Positions 1 to 11,416 of a DNA stretch of 64,000 nt are shown here, piece after piece; position 1 is the stretch's first letter, and each line of letters begins with the position of its first letter. Made by a program: the position numbers and the translations under genes. Source of the stretch: Actinernus sp. WN-2022 (lineage: Eukaryota; Cnidaria; Anthozoa; Actiniaria; Actinernidae). The DNA is taken from positions 62,001-126,000 of the forward strand of contig JAOWCC010000028.1 in assembly GCA_030867875.1 (NCBI GenBank), read 5' to 3'. Below the pieces are notes generated by a model that saw only the letters and a list, made by a program, of their open reading frames with translations, was not told the origin of the DNA and did not search any database.

Positions 1-1855
1 TAATTGAACATTTTTAAAAGTGCTTATCACCCTTATTTTTGCGGTTTTCATCACAATCACTGATATTTTGTCTCTCCAATTCAAATTAGTCAGTAAAATG
101 TGAAATTACGTCATTTTTCTATTACTGTTTTAGTTAGCTTATATGCTTATACTCAAATAAACTTTTTATTTAGTTGTAAGATCAGTTTTAGCAAAGATAA
201 GTAAGTCATAACATTGAAAGATACATTTGTGTTGCGTGACTGCTTTTGCTGGGCTATTTTAGTAAACAAAGTAATTTGATTAAGCTGTCTGATGCCTGCT
301 GTAATCATTACTTTCCCGTAAGAAAATCGATCAAGCTTTCAAGCTATCATCACGACTATTATAACATAATCCAATCAAGTTAGTCCTTCTCCCAGTACTA
401 GTTGTTTTGACTGTACAGAACACTAGATAGACTAGATTAGCTGTTCGCGATTTTCGCGGGAAATATGTCAATATTTTGATGGCGTAAATGTCACGTTCGC
501 TTCAGTTTTTTCACAAATTTCAGATAAGTAAATGGTAAATATTCATATTTCGAAGCCTTATTATTATCCACGTCATTTCTAGTGAATACTTTTCCACAAC
601 TGAGCTAACTTGAATGAAGTGGCTTGCAAAGAAAATGGATAATTATGCAGATTATGCAAATCAGATTCACAGTGAAAAGGCCGATACACTGTTGACTTTG
701 ATGGCCACTCAAAGAAAGACATTAAAAAAAGCCAAATAAAACTTTTCTGATTATCAAAATAGAGAAGATGACCTTTCATAATCCGTGAAAAAATTGAATA
801 TAAAATGGGGCACTTTGGAGAAATAGCTTCTTAGATATGACTCAAATTCGGTCGAAGATCACAACCCGCTTGACAGTGAAATTCGATCGCTCACGGGAAA
901 AAGTAATTTTCCGCGAATTTGACATTTTCACCTGTGAAACATTAGTTTAGATAGCAAATGATATAGAATGAATGTATCAACAGTTAAAAAAGACCCGAAG
1001 TGTGTTTTTCTGAACCCTAAATATAAGCGATATTTCATACGATTTTCGGCCGGACTAGATGCAAAACCAGGGGGGGTGGTCAAAATTCGAAACAATTTAA
1101 CCGATAAATCTTAAAATACGACCATTCTTAATCTTTCAGGATAGACTATAAATGGTGACAATTTGAAGCGAATCAGCCGACCCCGATCCGCGGCCCCTGC
1201 CTGGTTTTCTCAGACAACGACACTTAAACATTGCAGAGATGGCATGTGGTTCAAGGTCTTTGACAAATACCTGGATGAGCATCTCAGGTTAAGGATGATA
1301 TTTATAGGTTATACCATGGCATGAGGGGTATTAGTGATTTAAATTGCCCCGAGAGCCGAGGGAAGATTTGTAAAAGTTTGTTATACCATGATCGCCGAGG
1401 AACGGAACAAATCTCTGAGAAGTATAGTTTTCTCTGCCGAAACTAAAGACGTCGCAGTCGAGTTGCTTTCGAAAACGTTTTGTTTAATGCTTGACTGAGC
1501 GCCATTGATTAAACGACCCTGGCTTCCCCTGGGGAAAAGCGTGTTGTTTTTGAGAAGAATAACGCTAAAATACAATGTAATTATGCGGTTGACTAAATAT
1601 TCAAAGAGCATGAATGGATTTTAATTACGTCACGTTTATGGTTTTAAGTATCCCACATGGAAGAAGCGGGATTGAGAAATTAAGAGAAGAATATGCAGAT
1701 TGAAATAGGTCATCCCACATGTATTACATTGAAGGTTATGATGAAGACAGGTCAGTTTGGATTCAGTATTTTTCACCCGGGAGCGTAGGGCTAGTCGTGC
1801 CAGAGGGGAGCAGGAGTTGATGCTTTTGACCTTCTCACTTCCAGCCTGCATTCTC
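1..1855. other. No supported gene
   Basis: AT-rich sequence with only short open frames that lack family features, codon continuity or splice context. I see no repeat structure of note here. Confidence 0.6.
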
Positions 1856-1856
1856 T

Positions 1857-1977
1857 TCTAATTTTCCCTCATTACGCATGCAGGGGAAATTTAGAAATAT
1901 GCATTGTCTCAAAATTTCCCGGCGGGAAATTTCGAAACAATGCATATTTCTAAATATCCCTGCTATCAGGGAAAATT
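1857..1977. repeat. Imperfect palindrome, MITE-like
   Basis: Two arms of about 40 bp meet almost head to head near 1921 (left arm 1881-1920, right arm 1922-1962; both contain GAAATATGCATTGT in opposite orientation). Outer bases ATTTTCCCT and AGGGAAAAT extend the palindrome. The shape is that of a short palindromic MITE. No target duplication is clear. Confidence 0.6.
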
Positions 1978-3082
1978 AGTGGTTTAAATGTGCCTCGGAG
2001 AACAAAAGAATCCGAGGCTACCATGGCATAACTTTAGTTTAACCTTTTTCTGCAAGATTTGAATACGAGGACACTGTCAACAAAACTTTCATTTACTTTT
2101 AATTCTGAATTGTGTCATTCCATAAAATATCCAAACACCCCCATTGAGTTTCACTGCACTTCAATTACTAGTAAGTCTTTAATCATTATTTTCGTGAATT
2201 CTCTACTTCAAGTCATTTATTTCCACTTTATGTCTGAACCATTATTGCAATCAGATCTCACTTGGGATTCAGGTTCCTTCTAAAGAAGGTGGAAAAAGTA
2301 ATGGCCGTTCACAGTTACAGTGTGCACACTGTAACAAGCTTGATTTCACTATATGCATCCAGAATAAAAAAATTACAGCTGTTCACCTATCCATTCAAGA
2401 AAAAGGCTCACACTGTTAATCTTTTTGAAATGTTCATCAAACTTGCTGAACTTAATAACATTGGCATACTCATTCTAGCCATTCTTTGCAAGTTCATTTA
2501 TGTTCTTCATTATAGTGACCACATTAGGAAAACTAGTATCCAGATAATTGTTAATCGGCTCCACTAAACGTAAATATTTCCTCCAACATGATGGGAGTAA
2601 ATTCAGATATTGTTATGAGCACATGTTTGAATACCACAGAAGAGATTTTAAGTACATGTACCTTGATTTAAAATTATTGATTTTACTAGGCCAAGTGGAT
2701 TTCATTGCTATTTAACCAATTATTGACGTTATTTTTTGTCTACAAATTGCTTCAAAAGGCGAACATTGTGTGTGAATACTGTCAGCTATGTGGCTGTCCT
2801 TATTGAAGATCAAATTAGACAATCAGAGAGTGTTGTAAAAAGAACAATAGATGTTGCTTCAGTTTTTAATCATTTATTTACTTAATATGACTAGCAGTGA
2901 GTCTTAAGCATGCATACTTTCAGTAGAAATGAAACAAAAACAATTATGTATTTTAAATATACGTATTGTACATGTGTATAGAGCTCTGTAAATGTAAATA
3001 TTTGATACCATCAGATGATCAGTCACTTTAGCCTAGATAAAACCTGTTTAGGAAAACATTGGTACACTTAATTGTTGGGAGT

Positions 3083-3300
3083 GGGCAAGTTGGGTACTGA
3101 GAATTTCAGAGCAGGCAAGTTGAATACTCTGAATTTCAGAGCGGGCAAGTTGGCTACTCTGAATTTCAGAGCGGGCAAGTTGGCTACTCTGAATTTCAGA
3201 GCGGGCAAGTTGGCTACTCTGAATTTCAGAGCGGGCAAGTTGGCTACTCTGAATTTCAGAGCGGGCAAGTTGGCAACTCTCAATTTCAGAGCAGGCAAGT
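3083..3300. repeat. 30-bp minisatellite, about 7 copies
   Basis: Direct tandem repeat with a 30-bp unit containing GGCAAGTTGGCTACTCTG. Each unit contains the odd palindrome CTCTGAATTTCAGAG. Because 30 is divisible by 3 and the unit lacks stops in several frames, both strands are open; the plus strand reads as a ten-residue repeat (GKLATLNFRA). The open frames have no ATG, so they are probably a by-product of the repeat. The central units are identical, implying recent homogenisation. Confidence 0.85.
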
Positions 3301-4025
3301 TTGAAATAAAGTGGATCATACCAGAGTTTAAGGATCATGCAATTCCTTGTGTCATTATTTCCTATATTCAGGGATTTCCACTTACTCTGCAATGTCCAAC
3401 GTCTTATTGTAACAGTAAAAACAGACAAACCATGCATTTTGCAGTGATCATTTGCAATATTTCGTAGACATTATGGACATAATAAGTAAAATAGATTAAT
3501 TACCATAGCCTTCAAAGAAGGTCTCCTAAAAGACCTGATAATTATCAACATTTAGCAGAAAAATATAGTTTAGAAAATGACAAAATAGTTTAGAATGCGT
3601 TATTATTCTCCATGGCGCCTTTCTATCACAACAACATCGATATATAGAGAATTAATACACAGTCTGTGAGTTGTTAGTAAAGAAAACAGTTATTTTAGAC
3701 AAAATGCTAAATATTTATTCAAATTATTGCAATTGGAATGAATTATATGACGTAAGATCAAGAATCGACCCAGGCTTTTTCTAACGCGGTCATGGGTCAG
3801 GAAAGGTCAAATTTTCACCATTTCAAACAAGCATAGAACATAGAGTATTCAATATAAGCAAAATAATTATTCACAGAAGTACTCAAAACCTTTCAAAGAT
3901 TCATATGATTGTATGAAAATTGCAAAAGGGGTTAGGTGCACTTTAAAAAATATGTTCTTGTTGAAAGAAAATGGAGATATGACCTAAGGAAAGGATCGGA
4001 CAAGTTTAAACAATAAAGTGAAAAT

Positions 4026-4262
4026 ATGGTTATGAATGAAAGCAGTGGTTTTGCCCAGAAGACGACTAAATATCGGAAGATAACAAGCATTTGTCCTGGG
4101 GATTTAAAGAAATGCAAAAGCACACTACAAGACCTAGAGAAAGCAAAGGCAGAGGGGGGTCAAATTAAGCGACACTTGATTGAGAAGAGAAAAGAATGTT
4201 ACAATGAAGACATGACTTTGAGGCATGGATGGCAGAGTAAAATGCAATTTAATGATGGGAGT
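4026..4262 (+). pseudogene. Coding remnant of unknown family, left part
   Basis: An open frame of about 79 residues rich in Lys, Glu and Arg and predicted helical (for example DLKKCKSTLQDLEKAKAEGG). It starts at an ATG but ends where a LINE 3' tail begins at about 4263. A second open stretch of similar character resumes on the other side of the LINE fragment at about 5106, which suggests one exon split by the insertion, although the two frames do not join cleanly. I do not recognise the family, and chance open frames cannot be excluded. Confidence 0.3.
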
Positions 4263-5105
4263 AATAACAACAAGTCTTTATTCATACTCTGTATTTACAT
4301 GGAGTGTAATTAATAAATGTGATTGCCATAGTTAGAGTATTGGGATACCAGAAGTAGCTTAGAAGAAAACTAATCGAGTCTGGTATCCCGAAATATATTT
4401 TTATAGACAGTATAATATGGGTCGAACTAGATAACGAAAAACAAAACAAAAAACACAAAAAAAAGAAAGGAAACATGAAGAAATATATATATAACATACG
4501 ACACAATTGTATATTATCACACTTGACATCAATAATACTAAGCACTAAATGACGATGAAACTACACACGGGTATCTTGGGGAGGGAGATGGGGAGATGCA
4601 AATACAAGATTTAGAAGAGAAGATGGATATAAGGGAAAATAAATATAATGAAATTAGTAATTCTCTATGAGCTGTTTTTGGAGTCTAGATTTGAAGAGTT
4701 TCCTTGACTGAATTGTCCTATTTTCTTCGGAAAGTGAGTTCCAGATTACAGCACCTTTATATCTTAAACTGAATTTACCATAGTTTGTTCGAACAGTTGG
4801 TATAAAATATGTTGATTTTGAAGCTAATCTAGTATTATGCTCATGGATTCTATTGACTAGAGTGAAGAATTCCGAGAAAGAAGTTGGGATATTATTATTA
4901 TGATAATCAAACATAAACGTAACTGAAAGCAAGAATATCAGATCTGCTAGCTTTAAAATGTTTAATTTCTTGAAAAGGGGGCTTGTATGTGCATCAAACT
5001 TTGAAAATGTAATAATACGAATGGATTTCTTTTGAATAATAGATAGCTTTTGTAGCGATGTTGGGTAAGTGTTTCCCCATGCAAGTAGACCATATGTAAG
5101 GAAGG
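4263..5105 (-). mobile_element. 5'-truncated CR1/L2-like LINE, 3' end
   Basis: Minus-strand open frames from about 5105 to 4654 read as the C-terminal tail of a non-LTR retrotransposon reverse transcriptase. They include a segment ending in LLAWGNTYP, then FDAHTSPLFKKLNILKLADL, then HEHNTRLASKSTY and AVIWNSLS, a layout typical of CR1/L2/jockey elements after the catalytic domain. The 3' UTR (4653-4263) contains an 11-bp perfect stem (4342-4352 with 4379-4389, GGGATACCAGA) and ends in a short simple AAC/AAT-type tail, as CR1-like elements do. The RT catalytic core is absent, so this is a dead 5'-truncated copy. GGGA occurs at both edges and could be a short target duplication. Confidence 0.75.
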
Positions 5106-5740
5106 GATATACTACAGGAGCTACCAGATACAGCTACAGTCCTCGAGAAAGCTCTGTATGATGTAAGTGAGGTGTACAAGGTACTCAACGAACATGCTGG
5201 ATTGCACAATATGGGAGCTAGTGGGACATCAAAAAGTTCAAGACGGGGAAAAGAACAGAGAAGTAAAAATCGACAGAAGAAAAAACCGACAAGCAACAAG
5301 CAACGAATCTGCTGGAAAAATTAGTTGTTCAGAAAGAAAGCCTATCCCCATATATGATATTCCAGAGAGGGAAGAGGTTCCCCTAATAACAGCACAGAAC
5401 ATCAAATGAATATGGAAGTTCTTACGGGAAACAGCCTCAAGCATGCAATATTCCATTTAAATACCCCACACTTCTTGACTGAAAATAATTATGTTGCAGC
5501 AGACCTACTTGAACATTTCCAGAGATTTATTGAGCAGCTTGAAGGCCATTAAAAGAAAGAATAGTCATCTAAAGATCAGAAGCTTGTTCGAAGCCAGGAA
5601 CAGGCAACAAGTAGACCCATAAATAGCTATTTTGTTGATGCGGTCGACAGTTCTTGTGAAGTGAGAAAGAGACTGGCAGTGAGTTTGAAAGTGACAGTAA
5701 CTGAGAGAATGTGCAAGAAACTGTTCTTCTTCAACAATAA
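5106..5740 (+). pseudogene. Coding remnant of unknown family, right part
   Basis: From about 5117 to 5323 one plus-strand frame is open and reads as acidic and helical (ELPDTATVLEKALYDVSEVY), then becomes very basic. Further open patches to about 5720 are in other frames (for example EVRKRLAVSLKVTVTERMCK). The patchwork suggests a degraded gene or exon. It starts directly at the 5' edge of the LINE fragment and may continue the segment at 4026-4262. No known domain recognised. Confidence 0.25.
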
Positions 5741-6327
5741 CAATAACTTTTCAACACAAACAATGATTTATAAGAACAAGTACAATGTTTTATAAAAACG
5801 TGTTTGGTCAGTTTACATTAAACAGTGATAAATGCCAAGTGTATGTATCAAAAAAGTTCTTGCCTCAAAGATTTATAGTTATCTTTAATTATGGATTGAA
5901 ATCAGTTATAATAACATTGTTAAATGTTTATTAGTTTATAAAATATGAAAGGCCTTGTCAGATCATGTATGAGATGTTCCCTCCTTCAGCAGCATGTTGA
6001 AAAAATTGAAGACCTTCATTTCCATAAGAATGTTTTTTAGAAATACAGAAAAAAACTCGCCCCCGAATGTTGACAAATTAGTCAACATTCAAATTTAAGG
6101 CACCAAATCAGTACAAACTTATATATCTATTCATGCACGTGTATAGGTTGTTAGCTGACAACCTACGAGTTTTTGTGAAATAAAGTAAATTTGAAAAATA
6201 GATGAAGCTTTTTTTGTGATCAATGAAAGTTAATATAAATATGTGCATTCTATGTTTTAAAAACGCTATATCAGCTTTTACTAAAGGCTGATGAAACTAT
6301 TTTTGGGGTTAAAATAACCATATTATC
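5741..6327. other. No supported feature
   Basis: AT-rich sequence without a gene or clear repeat. Confidence 0.5.
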
Positions 6328-6462
6328 AATAGAAAATATATAAGCAAATACCGTGGACAAAAATCCTGCAAAAATATGTTGGATCCGAAGTGAGGACCTA
6401 TGCAGCCAAAAATATAAACAATAACGAATGAAAAGTCCGAAGACTACAGCAAAGCTGATATA
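6328..6462. repeat. Direct duplicate, copy 1 (partner 7396-7540)
   Basis: About 135 bp ending in GCAAAGCTGATA is repeated almost identically at 7396-7540. In this copy the sequence is interrupted at the TA by the MITE at 6463-7001 and resumes at 7002 with TACAACGTAAAAA. The second copy is uninterrupted. Confidence 0.85.
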
Positions 6463-7001
6463 CAGTTGACTCTCTTTGAACGGCCACTCTCGTAAGCGAC
6501 CATCTCCCGTAAGCGGCCACCTTCACAAATTCCCATTTTATTTCTTAGTCAAACACTGTATTTAGCATCTCTCGTAAGGGACTACTCTCGTAAGCGGCCG
6601 CGGCCACCTCTTGGGATTCCCTTTTGGCTTTTCTAATTGTCTTTCTACTCTCGTAAGCGACCACCCCGGAGATAGATGACAGACCTATGACAGACCAGAC
6701 GGCAACAATTAATAAAACAGTTTTGTTCAAACTAAAAACTGCTTTGTTTAGATTAAGCATTAGTAGTTTTGTAGAATTAATTAGTTTATAAAGAGGTATG
6801 TAATTTTATGAATGCGTTGTATCAGATTAAAATAGTTCTTAATGAAATATATGAATCGGCTACTATATTATCACTTCCGGTATAAAACTGAATTACAATA
6901 GGTTTGGGCCACCTGTGGTGAATATTCTCGTAAGCGGCCATCTCTCGTAAGCGGCCACTTACCTCCGTCCCCGAGGTGTCTGCTTAGGAGAGAGTCAACT
7001 G
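6463..7001. mobile_element. pogo/Tc1-mariner-type MITE, TA duplication
   Basis: Terminal inverted repeats begin CAGTTGACTCTCT and are flanked by TA on both sides (6461-6462 and 7002-7003). Subterminal blocks repeat CTCGTAAGCGGCCA at both ends in opposite orientation. No transposase is encoded. The uninterrupted paralogous site at 7521-7535 confirms the TA target and the exact ends. CAGT-type termini with TA duplications are typical of the pogo/Tigger branch of Tc1/mariner (family knowledge). Confidence 0.85.
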
Positions 7002-7395
7002 TACAACGTAAAAATCTAACACAAAGCACTACGGTTAGCTAGGCCTGACACGAAAAGCGCTCGGACCAGATTGCAGCCATATACAGCTGTTTCGTTCTTA
7101 TTAGAACTCGTCAGTATGGCATAGCAAACAGTACGCAGGCTTCGGTACCACTGCACCATCGACCCGGACTGAGCTAAAAAGCAACTAGTTTCGAGCACAC
7201 AGAAATACTTGGTTATCGGGTCACACGTCATTACGTGTGGCGAAAAGCCAAAAACCAAGGAAATCTGAACTAAACGTGTGAGTGCCTTGCGAGAGATATA
7301 GTGATGCTGGCCAGACCGGGCGCCGCCAGCTTTATAAATGATGACAACAACAGGAATAATCGGATCTATAAAAGACCTACGGTACAAAAATCCAT

Positions 7396-7540
7396 AATAG
7401 AAAATATATAAGCAAATACAGTGGACAAAAATCCTGCAAAAATACGTTGGATCCGAAGTGAGGACCTATTCAGCCAAAATATAAACAATAACGAATGAAA
7501 AGTCCGAAGACTACAGCAAAGCTGATATACAACGTAAAAA
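7396..7540. repeat. Direct duplicate, copy 2 (empty MITE site)
   Basis: A near-identical copy of 6328-6462 joined to the continuation found at 7002 onward (CTGATATACAACGTAAAAA). It preserves the pre-insertion state of the MITE target, with TA at 7528-7529. Confidence 0.85.
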
Positions 7541-7544
7541 TTAT

Positions 7545-7935
7545 TATCAACCATTTGAAAAAGGTTAAAATAGCCAAAGTTAACTAAAAAAATGGGTTCT
7601 CTCATATGCATCCCAAGTACCATTTTAAATAGTCAATTTGACTAATGAAATGATTATTTCAACCTATTAAATAAGGTTATTACCAATTTCGAATAGGTTA
7701 AAATAACCAACGGAAAAAGGTCACAGTAACCAAATCTGAAGGTTACTGCCTATTACTGATGAATAATGGATGAAACAACTAGAGAAATGTTAAACTAACT
7801 AAATCTAAAGGTTATAATTACCAAACGAATTGGTTAAATCAAACTCATATTAATTGGTGAAAATGAATTTTAAAAAGGGTTCTCTCAGATGCATGTAATG
7901 ACCAATTTTTAAAGGTTTTTTCAACTTGTCATTTT
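7545..7935. repeat. Degenerate GGTTA/TAACC-rich repeat block
   Basis: Repeated short inverted motifs (GGTTAAAATAACC and variants) and two copies of a GGTTCTCTC-ATGCAT motif about 300 bp apart. The right edge reads CATTTTTTACAGTGTA and overlaps the stop codon of the adjacent ORF. It may be a non-autonomous element, but the ends are not resolved. Confidence 0.4.
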
Positions 7936-8862
7936 TTACAGTGTAGATGCCGTCGATAAGACATTTTTCCACATCCCAAACAGCTTATATATGGTATCTA
8001 CCGAGAGCCATTCCGTCAAACCTCCTGATTTTGACATTTCTTCAACGGATTCCATCAACTCTTTAGACGTTAACTCTGGATGGGAAACATCGTTCCTGTG
8101 CGACTGCAGATCTTCCATCGCTTGGACGTACTCCTCTTTCCACTTCAGCTTAATCTTCAACTTCTTCCATCTGTCCATTGCGTGCTGTCTATCTCTGTTT
8201 GTTAGTTGTGGAAGCTTTTTTATGTCTTTCTCCAACTTTTTGACTTTGTAGCTCTTGGTATCTGAAAGACGACACTTTGACGGGAGTACGTATCTGTAGA
8301 TGCTATACTGCACTTGCCAGAAAAGCTGAGATAGACACAAAAGATGCTTTGGCGACGACTGCTTTAACAAAGCTAACTGCTCTTCAAGATGCTTTGGCGA
8401 CGACTGCTTTAACAAAGCTAACTGCTCTTCAAGCTCCTTCACTTTGATTTTCAAGGTCTCCACTTCCTTCTTTAGTACGTCATTCTCATTTTCTAACTCT
8501 CCAAGCTTTTTCAGTTTATCTTTCGCAAAAGCCAATTCATCTTAAATTTTTTTTATTCGTTCCTCCCAGCTCTGACCTTTTTGACTTTCTTGGGTCTTTT
8601 CTTGCTTGTCATCCTTGTTTTCGCCTTTTGTCTTCGGTTTGTTTTGAGACGTAGCACCGAGATCTTTGATATTTTCTTGTCGCAACCGCTTCTCTTTTGG
8701 CTCCTTGTGGGATTCCAGAGTCTTACCTGTGATAGTACTAGCCCTTCGTTTAGGACTGCTGTTTTCCTGAACAAAATGAAAAGTAATGTTCGGATTTATG
8801 TCCTTTATTAAACTTCTGCCTTTGCTCAATGTGTGTGTTTCGTTATTGCGTCCCAACTTCAT
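7936..8862 (-). pseudogene. Coiled-coil/RNxxxH family member D, one in-frame stop
   Basis: One minus-strand frame runs from an ATG at 8862 to TAA at 7936, broken by a single in-frame TAA at 8542-8544. The first part is basic and low complexity. The second holds a Leu/Glu/Lys coiled coil (about 8530-8345) and a C-terminal domain of about 130 residues shared with the copies at 45 and 50 kb: YRYVLP, SYKVKKLEKDIKKLP, RWKKLK, then His-Arg-Asn-Asp-Val-Ser-His-Pro (Arg codon 8095-8097, His codon 8080-8082), EEM and a final MWK. The Arg-Asn-x3-His pattern resembles HEPN nucleases (inference). A perfect 45-bp tandem duplication lies inside the coiled coil. The N-terminus differs from the other copies. 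With one lesion it is either a young pseudogene or two exons with an unseen short intron. Confidence 0.65.
8341..8430. repeat. Perfect 45-bp tandem duplication in coding sequence
   Basis: Two identical 45-bp units (8341-8385, 8386-8430) duplicate 15 residues, EEQLALLKQSSPKHL, in frame at the junction between the coiled coil and the C-terminal domain. Confidence 0.95.
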
Positions 8863-9685
8863 CACAACATACGCATGTACTCTCAAATTCAGTTCTTGAA
8901 GTCTTCAATATCTTGATAGTACTGCAATTGAATGCAATAGCTTAGTTAGTCAACCTCGACCAGGGGGTAGTGTTACACCCAAATACAGTTTTAAAACTTA
9001 CCCAAAATATCCACGAAATACCCTAAATTTTGACATTGAAATGATATGTCGAAATCGTGCTGTAAATGTTATACTTGAAAATCCAAAATTCAAATACACT
9101 AAATACTTCATATTTCAATGTAAAATGTGTTGACAGACGTGTGACATTTCATTGTTTCATTGATGACTGATTCGGAGGTCAAAATACAATACTAAAACTA
9201 TCTATAAAACATACAAGGTTGTACATATTTTAGGCGTATTGCCTGGAAAAGTCTGTGTTTTTGGTTTCCTAGATATTCACAAATGTAAAAACAAATCTTT
9301 ATTTTTCGTGTCGTCACTAAGGCCTGCTCTGTGTAGAACCTTAGTTTTGAAACCTTATCGCTAAGAACAACAAAAAGGAAACAAAACCCCACACGTAGTG
9401 GAAGCACGGCCGGGCATGACAAGTGGAATACATTGTCTCGGATGACGTCATGTTTCCAGATTGTTTTTGGGATCATGAGTAAACCAAGAGGCTGCGCGCA
9501 GCCTGCGCTGAGACCGTATGGAAGTTTATCAGACAATATGTTGAAATAGACCTTGACTCGCGGTTTTCTGGGAAGAGCACTTTGAAATTAGTAAGAATGC
9601 CCGGAAATTTTGGGCTACGCAAAGTCCGTAAAGTTCCGTACAAATGAACGCAACATTGTTAGTTGGCCAACATGTTGGACGAATC
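8863..9685. other. No supported gene
   Basis: Short open frames only. The right end contains the palindrome CCAACATGTTGG (9668-9679) next to the TIR element that follows. Similar sequence (GGCCACCATGTCGG) lies, inverted and displaced, beyond that element's right end. Confidence 0.5.
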
Positions 9686-10201
9686 ATGAGGCAACGCAGC
9701 CGGGTCTATCTGGAAGTAACCGGGACAAGTTGTCCGCGTTCCTAGCATACCATATTTAATTTAAGAGGATTAAGCAGGATTAAGTGCTACTCGATCCACG
9801 GAGCAGAGATTAGATTGAGCGCCTTGTTTGCGAACTGCTGACATATCAATCTCAGACTAACCACAGAACCGAGTGAACGCAGCATGAGCCGGTACCAAAA
9901 ATAACTTGAGGAGTTCGGAAAAAATACCGCTGGAAGGATCCTCGACTTTATACGTCTCGCGCTTCATGCACAAGTCTTTTCAAGGGAGGACCAAAAAGTG
10001 CTTAAACCAACGCCGGATTTATGTCGAGAATGGAACTGAAGAAGAGTAGGTTTTTAGTTTTATCTCCAACCGGCGCAAAAAAACATCCCCTGTTTGACAA
10101 AAAGATACAGAAAGTCTACGAACGAGGAATTGAAAGCGTTCAATTTTATTACTGACTACGGTTTCTTATTTTCTCTAAACTCGATTTCTCTAAAATTATA
10201 A

Positions 10202-10317
10202 CTAAAGGAATAAAGTATCGATTCAAATTGTACTGAAACCCTTCGTCCATAGTTGTGTCGGCAAACAAATAAACGAGGGGTTTCAGTACAATTTGAATCG
10301 ATACTTTATTCCTTTAG
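10202..10317. repeat. Perfect 40-bp inverted repeat (hairpin)
   Basis: Arms 10202-10241 and 10278-10317 are perfect reverse complements over 40 bp (starting CTAAAGGAATAAAGTATCG) around a 36-nt loop. Neither arm has diverged, so it is recent, under gene conversion, or selected as a structure. Confidence 0.95.
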
Positions 10318-10483
10318 CGTTTTCTCTATCTATATAAAAGCAGAATTTGCTTAAAATGCTGATCACTCAGCCGTAATAAAACAATTTGAATATAAACTTG
10401 AACGTTTACTGACTTTTCGCAGTTTTCAGAACAAAACGTAGATTCTCCAACGTAGATACAGAGCCAGTCAAATAAGTATCTCA

Positions 10484-11190
10484 TCCAGTGATGCTAGCAC
10501 ACTCCGATGGAACATCTAGATGCTAAAACCAGCGTAGACTTATTAGTAATGAAATAACATTAATATCTCAGCCAGTAATAGCACACCCCGACGGAACATC
10601 TAGATGCTAAAACCAGTGAGACTTATTAGTAATGAAATAACATTAATATCTCAGCCAGTGATAGCACACTCCGACGGAACATCTAGATGCTAAAACCAGT
10701 GAGACTTAATTATTAGTAATGAAATAACATTAATATCTCAGCCAGTAATAGCACACTCCGACGGAACATCTAGATGCTAAAACCAGCGTAGACTTATTAG
10801 TAATGAAATAACATTAATATCTCAGCCAGTAATAGCACACTCCGACGGAACATCTAGATGCTAAAACCAGTGAGCCTTATTAGTAATGAAATAACATTAG
10901 TATCTCAGCCAGTGATGAAATTAGTATCTCAGCCAGTGATAGCACACTCCGACGGAACATCTAGATGCTAAAACCAGTGAGACTTATTAGTAATGAAATA
11001 ACATTAGTATCTCAGCCAGTGATAGCACACTCCGACGGAACATCTAGATGCTAAAACCAGTGAGACTTAATTATTAGTAATGAAATAACATTAATATCTC
11101 AGCCAGTGATAGCACACTCCGTCGGAACATCTAGATGCTAAAACCAGCGTAGACTTATTAGTAATGAAATAACATTAATATATCAGCCAG
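10484..11190. repeat. Minisatellite, unit about 84 bp, about 8 copies
   Basis: Tandem units contain CTCAGCCAGTGATAGCAC, GGAACATCTAGATGC and TTATTAGTAATGAAATAAC. Units differ by small indels (GTGAGACTTATT, GTGAGACTTAATTATT, GCGTAGACTTATT), and one truncated unit lies near 10902-10925. The variant types alternate along the array, which suggests unequal exchange. Confidence 0.9.
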
Positions 11191-11416
11191 TGATAGCCGG
11201 AAGGGCTGATTAGCAAGATCCAGGATTTGGTGCACTGAAAAATATTATGCTGCCAAACTTGAATTATGTTCTCTAGTGTTTTTGAGATAAAAGAGATTCT
11301 GTAATAACACATCACAGAATAATTACCCTGATGGCATTGCAAATAAAGCAGAACTCCATTTGGGGATATTTGGGGAGGCACTCGTTTTTCCATCTTTTCC
11401 TTGCTTGACGGTGGTG

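Noticed and set aside
3072..3467. Overlapping ORFs on both strands as a repetitive protein gene
   Set aside because: No ATG in good context; openness is explained by the 30-bp period lacking stops in several frames.
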